In this document: positions 1 to 5,050 of the stretch, one piece after another | Numbering within the stretch: the stretch's first letter is position 1 | Layout of the letters: the number at the start of each line of letters is the position of its first letter | Position numbers and translations under genes: made by a program | Assembly (NCBI GenBank): GCA_002492295.1 | Contig: DKYC01000005.1 | Location: forward strand, 22,202 to 29,770 | Direction: 5' to 3' | Length of the DNA stretch: 7,569 bases | Source: Lachnospiraceae bacterium UBA7110 | GTDB taxonomy: Bacteria > Bacillota > Clostridia > Lachnospirales > Lachnospiraceae | Notes under the pieces: model-generated | What the model was told of the DNA's origin: nothing | Seen by the model: only the letters and a program-made list of their open reading frames with translations | The model's database searches: none

Positions 1-1462
1 GCTCAAGCTTTCCGTCTTTGTCCGCCCCGTGGATATGTCTGCCCTTTTTCCGGAAAGCCTCTATATATTCCCATGATTCAAGGCTGATAAATTCCCCAGG
101 ATAAAGCACCGGTATCCCCGGAGGATACGGAGCAATCATCTGACCGGAAATCTTTCCCACGGCGTCCGCCCATGCAATTTCCTTTTTTTCGGAAAAATAA
201 GCCTGTCTTGGCGTAAGACACTGCCTGGGAAGTTTTGGAAAATGAAGTCTGTCCTTTATGACACCTGTGTCATATTTTCCCCCATTCTTTTGGTTCCGAT
301 ACGCCGCCCCAATATCAATACACGCCCCAACCAGTCTGTCCAAATCCTGCGCCTCATTGGCGTAGGTTACAATCGCAAGCACATTCTCATGGTCGGAGAG
401 CTCCACATTGACGCCGTATTTTTCAAAAAGCAGTTCGTCAAGCGTGAATCCTGAAATACCAAGACCGCGTGCCGAAATCACGAGCCTTGTCTCGTCGAAC
501 CTGCAGACATCCTTTTTCCCAAGACAGGAAAAACCCTCTATACAGTCGATACGGCTGCGCGCATATTCTGCAAGCGCCGCCGCTTTCCCATACATCTGTT
601 CACCGTTCATGGCAAGCTCATACCGCGCACAGTCAAGCGAGACCATTAGCAGATAGCTCGGACTTGTACTCTGCACCAATTGCAGGTTTTGCGCCACATG
701 TTCCAGCACATCGCCCCGCACCCCATGATATTTAATATGCAGCACGGAGCTTTGCGTCAGTGCGCCCGTCACCTTATGCATGCTCTGTACACAGATGTCC
801 GCACCGCACTGCAGTGCGCCCCTTTTTTTATCCTCCGAAGTTTCCCCGTCGAAATACAGATGCCCTCCATGCGCCTCGTCAACCAATAGAAGCGCATTTT
901 TTTCATGGCAGATTTGTGCAATTTCCCGTAAATTCGAACAAATCCCGTAATACGTCGGACTGACCAAAAGAAGCGCCGTACAATCCGGATGCTCCGAAAA
1001 AAGCGCGCGTACCGTATCCGGCGCGATTTCCCCCTGAACGCCCCATGCTTCCAGTGTATCCGGCATCGCGTACACCGGCTTTGCCCCTGACAGAATAAGT
1101 CCCATCATCGCGGACTTATGCGCATTGCGCGCAATCATAATCTCCTGCCCCTCAAACGCTGCACTCATTATCATCGCTTCATTCCCGCAGGTCGTACCGT
1201 TTACAAGAAAAAAACTCTCATTGGCACCGTAAAGATCACGCAAAAGTGCCTGCGCCTCGCGGATTGCCCCCTCTGGCGCGTGCAGATCATCCGTAAGCGG
1301 CGTCTCTGTCACATCATAAGCGAAAATCCCATCTCCCGTCTTATCTGTCCACCGGCTGCTCATTCCACGGTTCAGCCGGTGTCCCGGAATTCTAAAATAT
1401 GCCGGTTCTGTCGCTATCAGACGCTCCACCGCTTCAAGAAGCGGCGTATCTTTTTGTTCCAT
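1..1462 (-). CDS. Orn/Lys/Arg decarboxylase family PLP-dependent enzyme (partial, C-terminus off left edge)
   Basis: The minus-strand frame is open from an ATG at 1460-1462 to the window edge, giving 487 codons with no stop. It reads as the fold-type I PLP 'major domain' of Orn/Lys/Arg decarboxylases (the SpeA/YaaO-like group of Gram-positives). Visible family motifs are FRIPGH near residue 23, the TPLTDDLHAPEG segment around 54-65, FFLVNGTT at 84-91, DEAHGGH at 195-201 with the PLP-ring aspartate, and SMHK at 227-230, where K230 should form the Schiff base. The C-terminal part begins near 405 and contains APYPPGIPVLYPGE (444-457), typical of the decarboxylase C-terminal domain. These enzymes make agmatine, cadaverine or putrescine in the cytosol; the substrate cannot be told from sequence. 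GGGGGA lies 5 nt upstream of the ATG. Only the last few tens of residues should be missing. The call is firm at family level. Confidence 0.93.
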   Translation of the reverse strand, partial: MEQKDTPLLEAVERLIATEPAYFRIPGHRLNRGMSSRWTDKTGDGIFAYDVTETPLTDDLHAPEGAIREAQALLRDLYGANESFFLVNGTTCGNEAMIMSAAFEGQEIMIARNAHKSAMMGLILSGAKPVYAMPDTLEAWGVQGEIAPDTVRALFSEHPDCTALLLVSPTYYGICSNLREIAQICHEKNALLLVDEAHGGHLYFDGETSEDKKRGALQCGADICVQSMHKVTGALTQSSVLHIKYHGVRGDVLEHVAQNLQLVQSTSPSYLLMVSLDCARYELAMNGEQMYGKAAALAEYARSRIDCIEGFSCLGKKDVCRFDETRLVISARGLGISGFTLDELLFEKYGVNVELSDHENVLAIVTYANEAQDLDRLVGACIDIGAAYRNQKNGGKYDTGVIKDRLHFPKLPRQCLTPRQAYFSEKKEIAWADAVGKISGQMIAPYPPGIPVLYPGEFISLESWEYIEAFRKKGRHIHGADKDGKLE

Positions 1463-1480
1463 CTTAATCCCCCATTCCTG

Positions 1481-1560
1481 CCAAAATCTGCATATTTGAA
1501 TGTAAGCACAAATCGTGTTACTGTTCACTCCGTTCCAGTAACCAAATACCACAGATTTGG
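1481..1560 (-). promoter_or_regulatory. Structured 5' leader of the decarboxylase gene (overlapping inverted repeats)
   Basis: Between the predicted transcription start (about 1580) and the ribosome site lie two abutting hairpins. One is CCAAAT/ATTTGG (1542-1547 with 1555-1560, 7-nt loop). The other is GTTACTG/CAGTAAC (1517-1523 with 1536-1542, 12-nt loop). The same CAAATC arm (minus strand, 1554-1559) can also pair with GATTTG at 1509-1514. It can pair too, with one bulged base, with CAGATTTTGG at 1481-1490, close to the ribosome site at 1468-1473. The repeats are visible in sequence; a regulatory role is inference. It matches no riboswitch class I recognise, and the GTTACTG palindrome could instead be a dispersed intergenic repeat. 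Confidence 0.4.
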
Positions 1561-1568
1561 ATTAAGTT

Positions 1569-1609
1569 TTGAAAAATTTTAACCACATTATATCATTTTA
1601 TGATAAAAT
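1569..1609 (+). promoter_or_regulatory. Candidate promoter for the PHP-domain gene
   Basis: Plus strand: TTGAAA (1569-1574), 16 bp, then TATCAT (1591-1596), five of six matches to each consensus hexamer. An alternative extended -10, TGATAAAAT (1601-1609), lacks a good -35. Both overlap the opposing decarboxylase promoter. Which is used cannot be decided from the sequence. Confidence 0.4.
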
Positions 1610-1615
1610 AGTAAA
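1587..1615 (-). promoter_or_regulatory. Sigma-A promoter for the decarboxylase gene
   Basis: Read on the minus strand, TTTACT (1610-1615) is followed after exactly 17 bp by TATAAT (1587-1592). A TG one base before the -10 gives an extended -10 element. The -10 matches consensus at all six positions and the -35 at four. Transcription should start near 1580, giving a leader of about 118 nt before the ATG at 1462. Confidence 0.7.
1591..1605. repeat. Perfect 6-bp inverted repeat between divergent promoters
   Basis: TATCAT-TTT-ATGATA is a perfect inverted repeat with a 3-bp spacer. It lies in the -35/-10 spacer of the decarboxylase promoter and over the -10 region of the candidate PHP promoter, where a shared operator could sit. 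The region is AT-rich, so chance is a real alternative. Confidence 0.25.
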
Positions 1616-1647
1616 AGATTATTTTACACGGAGGAAAACGGACAAAA

Positions 1648-2463
1648 ATGAAAACCAAAATGCCCTATCTCTATGAGACACACCTTCACACGGCAACCGC
1701 CAGCAAATGTGCGGCCAGCTATGGGAATGAATATATTGCATACTATAAAAACCTAGGGTTTAGCGGTATTTTTATCACCGACCACTTTTTTAACGGAAAT
1801 ACCTGTGTACCCCAAAATCTGCCGTGGGAGGAACGCATTGGCATCTTCTGCCAGGGATATGAGGATGCCAAGCGCGAAGGGGACCGACTCGGACTTGACG
1901 TTTTTTTTGCCTGGGAAGCACGCTTTTTCGGCGATGAATTTTTAGTCTACGGACTGGACAAGGACTGGCTTTTAAAACACCCCGAACTGATGACCTGGGA
2001 CCACATCACACATTATCAGAAAATCAAGGCAGAAGGCGGTCTTGTCGTGCAGGCGCATCCTTTCAGGGAACGCGGATACCTCTCTGAGGTATATGTCCAC
2101 CCCTGTCAGTGCGATGCCTTTGAAGTTGCCAATGCCGGAAACCCCCACGAGCAGGACCGCATGGCATACCGCTACGCGAAAGAACACGGAATCACCATGA
2201 CCGCAGGCTCCGACATGCATAAAGTCGGCGTCACAGAAAACAACTGCGTCTACGGCATGTGTTTTGACACGCCGTTAAAATCCGCTGCAGATTACGCAAA
2301 CCGCATCAAAAACGGACAGGGATTTTCGCTCCACGTTCCCTCCAAACATCTTGAATGGAAGGACGGTACTTCAAATCACCTGCCCGTATTCCTTTTTGAT
2401 TCCCTAAACCAGCCGCACGCCACATCCGGCGTCGAGGATATTTTTACTCAGCAGTTACATTAG
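1648..2463 (+). CDS. PHP-domain metal-dependent phosphoesterase / histidinol-phosphatase-like protein
   Basis: This 271-residue protein belongs to the PHP (polymerase and histidinol phosphatase) superfamily. Metal-ligand motifs appear in canonical order: THLHT with H12 and H14, ITDHFF with D45 and H46, an acidic position around E90 in WEAR, QAHPFR with H137, and GSDMHK with D189 and H191. Family members are cytosolic phosphoesterases with a di- or trinuclear metal centre; the substrate (nucleotide, sugar phosphate, histidinol phosphate or other) is not evident, and no his genes are nearby. The ATG at 1648 follows GGAGG at 1630-1634 with a rather long 13-nt gap; a second ATG at 1660 would be poorly served by that site. 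The gene is alone on the plus strand, divergent from the decarboxylase, and its last 20 bp overlap the 3' end of the convergent gene. I see no signal peptide. Confidence 0.9.
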   Translation: MKTKMPYLYETHLHTATASKCAASYGNEYIAYYKNLGFSGIFITDHFFNGNTCVPQNLPWEERIGIFCQGYEDAKREGDRLGLDVFFAWEARFFGDEFLVYGLDKDWLLKHPELMTWDHITHYQKIKAEGGLVVQAHPFRERGYLSEVYVHPCQCDAFEVANAGNPHEQDRMAYRYAKEHGITMTAGSDMHKVGVTENNCVYGMCFDTPLKSAADYANRIKNGQGFSLHVPSKHLEWKDGTSNHLPVFLFDSLNQPHATSGVEDIFTQQLH

Positions 2464-3295
2464 CTGCCGCATTCACACCGTTGTTTACAATGTCTTCTTC
2501 TTTAATTGTAATCTTCTCGTCCGTCTGCGTCGGATGGAGCTTTTCCTTGATTGCTGCAATCAGATCTTCGATGGAGTTTGCTTCAATCTTCTCCGTCTCA
2601 AGCTTTTCTTCCTTCTTCTTTTCCTGCTCCCTGCGTGCCGCGCGTTGCTCTTCAATGCGCTCCTTCTGCGTCTTTGCGGTACTCTTGCCCTGCTCCGCCA
2701 TATCCTTTAAGAGCTTCACCGCATAGGTCACCTTTCCGTCTGCGTCCATTGTAATCGAAAAGCCCTTAATCTTGTCCGCGTCCTCACCAAGCTCTGTCTT
2801 CAAGGTTTCTGCATCCTTGCCCACATTGCTTAGTACCGATTCATACTGCTCCCTGACAGAATCGTCCGCCGCCATTTTCTCAAGCAGCTCCGGATTAATC
2901 AAAACACTGTAATCCTTGTCTGTCAGACCCGCGTAATAATCCTGCTCCTCGTCTGTTGACCATTCCGCTACGGAAATACTCATGTTTCCATATTTCTTTC
3001 TCAGTTCTTCCAAAAGATTTTTTGCATTATCGCTGAGCTTGATGCCTTCCTGAACGCCGTTTGAATCAAGCGCTTTATATTTTCCCGTGCTCTTTGGTCT
3101 CTCATAGCCTGCCTTTGCGTTCACTGTGCCATGTTCATATGTGTCCTTGTCCGCATTTGCCTGTTTGTTGTCCGCTGCCTGCTGCGTTTTTGCGTTTACG
3201 GCATTCGCATACTGCTGTACAACATCATTCCCTGTTGACCTGTTTGAATAAAGCCCTGTGTTATTGAGCAATGTGTTATAATTGATTCCGTTCAT
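2444..3295 (-). CDS. Uncharacterised clostridial protein (resembles DUF6033 family)
   Basis: This is a 283-residue hydrophilic protein without signal peptide or membrane segment. The N-terminus (about 1-75) is Asn/Gln/Thr/Lys-rich and looks disordered. Residues 84-155 form the most domain-like part: LSDNAKNLLEELRKKYGNM, then KDYSVLINPELLEKMAAD and a following helix. Residues 178-200 contain a short beta-rich stretch. Residues 208-240 are a highly charged Glu/Lys/Arg helix, followed by an amphipathic IEDLIAAIKEKL segment (242-253). The middle resembles a Lachnospiraceae family I recall as DUF6033, recalled and not searched. Function is unknown. I start at the ATG at 3293-3295 because GGAAAGG (3305-3311) is 9 nt upstream. 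An in-frame ATG at 3317-3319 would add eight residues but lies in a hairpin. Transcription probably comes from the sigma-D-like promoter at 3354-3381, possibly also by read-through from sigF. Confidence 0.82.
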   Translation of the reverse strand: MNGINYNTLLNNTGLYSNRSTGNDVVQQYANAVNAKTQQAADNKQANADKDTYEHGTVNAKAGYERPKSTGKYKALDSNGVQEGIKLSDNAKNLLEELRKKYGNMSISVAEWSTDEEQDYYAGLTDKDYSVLINPELLEKMAADDSVREQYESVLSNVGKDAETLKTELGEDADKIKGFSITMDADGKVTYAVKLLKDMAEQGKSTAKTQKERIEEQRAARREQEKKKEEKLETEKIEANSIEDLIAAIKEKLHPTQTDEKITIKEEDIVNNGVNAAANVTAE

Positions 3296-3304
3296 CTCAA
3301 CCAA

Positions 3305-3311
3305 CCTTTCC
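3305..3311 (-). promoter_or_regulatory. Ribosome binding site deciding the start of the 2444-3295 gene
   Basis: GGAAAGG on the minus strand, 9 nt before the ATG at 3293-3295. The upstream ATG (3317-3319) has AAAGGG 5 nt before it, but that site is itself an arm of the hairpin at 3312-3329. The downstream start is therefore preferred. Confidence 0.55.
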
Positions 3312-3329
3312 AAGGGCATCCGTGCCCTT
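3312..3329 (-). promoter_or_regulatory. Leader hairpin upstream of the uncharacterised gene
   Basis: AAGGGCA and TGCCCTT form a perfect 7-bp stem with a 4-nt loop (CGGA in the transcript). It has no T-run on either side, so it is not a standard terminator. It lies between the predicted sigma-D start site (about 3347) and the ribosome site, and it buries the alternative upstream ATG and its AAAGGG. It may set start choice or mRNA stability; that role is inference. Confidence 0.45.
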
Positions 3330-3353
3330 TAAACATAATTCCTGTTACCTTTT

Positions 3354-3381
3354 TTATCGGCATGATTGATAGTCTTATTTA
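3354..3381 (-). promoter_or_regulatory. Sigma-D (SigD/FliA, flagellar-type) promoter
   Basis: On the minus strand, TAAA (3378-3381) is followed after 16 bp by GCCGATAA (3354-3361). The sigma-D/sigma-28 consensus is TAAA, about 14-16 bp, then GCCGATAA/T, so both elements match fully and the spacing is at the upper end of the allowed range. The -35 starts 11 bp after the sigF stop codon. Transcription would begin near 3347 and read into the 2444-3295 gene. The match is seen directly; use by a sigma-D holoenzyme is inference. Confidence 0.65.
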
Positions 3382-3391
3382 CACTTTTTTT

Positions 3392-4144
3392 TCAATTAAC
3401 ACACTTTTCTTTTTCCGTGCTAGAACATTCGGCGAGCGCTTCACTCCGCAGCCTTGTCAGCACCTTTTTCTCCAACCTGCTCACCTGTACCTGGCTCATT
3501 CCAAGCTGCTTAGCTGTCTGCATCTGTGTCTTGTTCTCATAATAGCGCAGTCTGATTAACTCCCGTTCCCGCCCGTCAAGTATCTTTAACAGACCCTCGA
3601 CAAAAAGACGGTTCATCAGCCTGTCATTATCCAGCGTCCCGCCTATTGTATCCAAAAGCAGGAGCTCATTTCCATCCGACTCATACATCGTCTTATAAAG
3701 CGACTCCACCTCCCGTCCCGCGTCAAGCGCCAATACAATGTTCTCCACACTTATCCCCGTCTGCCCGGAAAGCTCTAAAAGCGTTGGTTCTCTTGCGTTT
3801 TTCTCCGTGAACTCCTGCCTTACCCGTTTAATCCGGAGTGCATTTTCCTTAATTCCGCGGCTTACCCGGAGCATTCCGTCATCCCTTAAGAATCTCCGTA
3901 TCTCCCCCAAGATAAGAGGCACGGCGTAAGTTGAAAAGCATACGCCAAACTCTGTGTCAAACTTATCAATTGCCTTGAGCAGACCGATGGAACCAATCTG
4001 AAATAAATCCTCCATATCACAGCCTTCCCGTGACATAAAACGTTTCAGCACATGATGGATTAATCCCATATTATTTTTAAAAAGCAGCTCCTTCGCCGCA
4101 CCTTCTCCCTTTTGTGCCCTCAAAAAAAGCTCCTTGTCTTCCAT
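3392..4144 (-). CDS. sigF: RNA polymerase sporulation-specific sigma factor F
   Basis: This 250-residue sigma-70 family factor is close to the length of B. subtilis sigma-F (255). Region 2 spans about 15-90, with the core-binding DLFQIGSIGLLKAIDKFD (46-63) and the -10-recognition segment FSTYAVPLILGEIRRFLRD (70-88). Region 3 follows (about 95-145, LRVSRGIKENA). Region 4 is about 178-240, with helix-turn-helix KTQMQTAKQLGMSQVQVSRL (205-224) for -35 contact. Sigma-F directs the first forespore-specific transcription during sporulation and is held inactive by SpoIIAB. Being third after spoIIAA and spoIIAB separates it from the similar sigma-G and sigma-B. The ATG lies 3 nt after the spoIIAB stop, with GAGG (4154-4157) 9 nt upstream inside spoIIAB, which fits translational coupling. 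No terminator follows the stop. Confidence 0.96.
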   Translation of the reverse strand: MEDKELFLRAQKGEGAAKELLFKNNMGLIHHVLKRFMSREGCDMEDLFQIGSIGLLKAIDKFDTEFGVCFSTYAVPLILGEIRRFLRDDGMLRVSRGIKENALRIKRVRQEFTEKNAREPTLLELSGQTGISVENIVLALDAGREVESLYKTMYESDGNELLLLDTIGGTLDNDRLMNRLFVEGLLKILDGRERELIRLRYYENKTQMQTAKQLGMSQVQVSRLEKKVLTRLRSEALAECSSTEKEKCVN

Positions 4145-4147
4145 AAG

Positions 4148-4609
4148 CTACTGCCTCGCATCATATCCCTTAAGGCATTTTTCCATATGTACCATCGTTC
4201 CCATATTCGGTGAGCTTGTCACCTCCACTTTATCCATGAATGCCTCCATAAAGGAAAATCCCATTCCGGAACGTTCGTTTTCCGCCCCTGTTGTGAACAT
4301 CGGCTGCATCGCCTGTTCCACGTCCTCGATTCCGACACCCGTGTCACAGATTTCAATGATCAGACGATTCGTGTCCCTGCTCTCCTTTTTCAGTGCGGCA
4401 TTCATTACCACCGTTCCACCGTGCTCCTTATACCCATGTATTATTGCATTGGTAACCGCTTCCGACACTGCCGTTTTCACATCCTCAAGCTCGTCCACCG
4501 TAATGTCCAGACCCGCTATAAAAGCAGCCGCTACAACCCTTGCAAGTGCCTCATTCTCTGAGACAGCCTCAAACTCAAGCTTTATTTCATTGATTATGTT
4601 TCCTTCCAT
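4148..4609 (-). CDS. spoIIAB: Anti-sigma-F factor / serine kinase SpoIIAB
   Basis: This 153-residue GHKL-fold ATPase is slightly longer than B. subtilis SpoIIAB (146). The N-box is SEAVTNAIIHGY (49-60), with E50 in the catalytic-base position and N54 in the Mg-binding position. The G1 box is DTGVGI (89-94). The ATP-lid and G2 region is MFTTGAENERSGMGF (104-118), where ERSGMGF is characteristic of SpoIIAB. As a dimer it binds sigma-F in the predivisional cell and mother cell. In the forespore it phosphorylates SpoIIAA on serine and is displaced from sigma-F by unphosphorylated SpoIIAA. The ATG has GAGG (4621-4624) 11 nt upstream. The gene follows spoIIAA after 47 bp and is 3 bp ahead of sigF, the classic operon order. 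Confidence 0.96.
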   Translation of the reverse strand: MEGNIINEIKLEFEAVSENEALARVVAAAFIAGLDITVDELEDVKTAVSEAVTNAIIHGYKEHGGTVVMNAALKKESRDTNRLIIEICDTGVGIEDVEQAMQPMFTTGAENERSGMGFSFMEAFMDKVEVTSSPNMGTMVHMEKCLKGYDARQ

Positions 4610-4656
4610 AGTCAGCCAATCCTCACTTTTCCTATTAATTTTAACGCGTTCTTTTC

Positions 4657-4971
4657 TTACAGCACTTCGATGATTGATGTCATTCCCGATGACGTAAGCA
4701 GTCTCGTGATACGGTCGTTTGCATTTACCGCATACACTTTCCCCCCAAAACAGGATATCTTCCGATATCTTCCAATAATGATTCCAAGTCCGGAGCTGTC
4801 CATAAAAGTCGTATCCTCAAAATCAAACACGATGTTTTTTACTTTATCATCAAGTATCATTTGGTCGGCACACTCCCTGATTCCAGCTGCCCGGTGATGG
4901 TCAACCTCCGCCGGCATCTTAATGCACAAATAGTTATCAATAATTGCATACTCCCTCATTTTTGATTCCAT
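4657..4971 (-). CDS. spoIIAA: Anti-sigma-F factor antagonist SpoIIAA (STAS domain)
   Basis: This 104-residue single-domain STAS protein is the anti-anti-sigma factor. The motif FMDSSGLGIIIGRYR (56-70) contains the regulatory serine; by alignment with B. subtilis S58, S59 here is the phosphorylated residue. AEVDHH (21-26) matches the conserved GELDHH segment. Unphosphorylated SpoIIAA, produced by the SpoIIE phosphatase (not in this window), binds SpoIIAB and frees sigma-F. It is a little shorter at the C-terminus than the B. subtilis protein (117). The start is chosen because AAGGAGGA (4978-4985) places GGAGG 7 nt upstream; a second ATG at 4957-4959 has no ribosome site. An intrinsic terminator hairpin lies just upstream, and no clear sigma-H or sigma-A promoter is visible in the gap. 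Confidence 0.95.
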   Translation of the reverse strand: MESKMREYAIIDNYLCIKMPAEVDHHRAAGIRECADQMILDDKVKNIVFDFEDTTFMDSSGLGIIIGRYRKISCFGGKVYAVNANDRITRLLTSSGMTSIIEVL

Positions 4972-4998
4972 AAAACATCCTCCTTCTTACATATACTG

Positions 4999-5026
4999 AA
5001 AAAGGACAGGCTCCTTCGCCTGTCCT
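4999..5026 (-). terminator. Intrinsic terminator after the TPR gene
   Basis: In the minus-strand transcript a perfect 9-bp GC-rich stem, AGGACAGGC/GCCTGTCCT (5018-5026 with 5003-5011), closes a 6-nt GAAGGA loop and runs directly into five T residues (4999-5003). It lies 24 bp past the TPR stop codon. A weaker T-rich stretch (CTTTT) on the other side could give some termination on the plus strand too. Only 27 bp separate the T-tract from the spoIIAA ATG. Confidence 0.85.
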
Positions 5027-5050
5027 CTTTTGTCGTCAAAAATAATTTTG

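Noticed and set aside
1118..1582. 154-codon open frame on the plus strand
   Set aside because: It lies antisense to the decarboxylase and its leader, has no ribosome site, and gives a His/Arg/Cys-rich translation without motifs. The minus-strand frame is clearly the gene.
3312..3329. Hairpin after sigF as the terminator of the spoIIA operon
   Set aside because: No run of T follows the stem on either strand, and it overlaps the start region of the next gene, so it is better viewed as a leader element.
4134..4673. 179-codon open frame on the plus strand opposite spoIIAB
   Set aside because: It is a Ser/Thr-rich mirror frame of spoIIAB with no ribosome site; spoIIAB has all expected catalytic motifs.
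3392..4971. Reading the three-gene operon as rsbV-rsbW-sigB (general stress)
   Set aside because: The DHH segment and MDSSGLG in the first protein, ERSGMGF in the second and the overall gene order match spoIIAA-spoIIAB-sigF, and no rsbX or other rsb genes are present.
5028..5040. Possible Spo0A box (TTTTGTCG followed by TCAAA) upstream of spoIIAA
   Set aside because: Only five of seven bases match the core TGTCGAA, and it is not placed against a recognisable promoter. Too weak to annotate.
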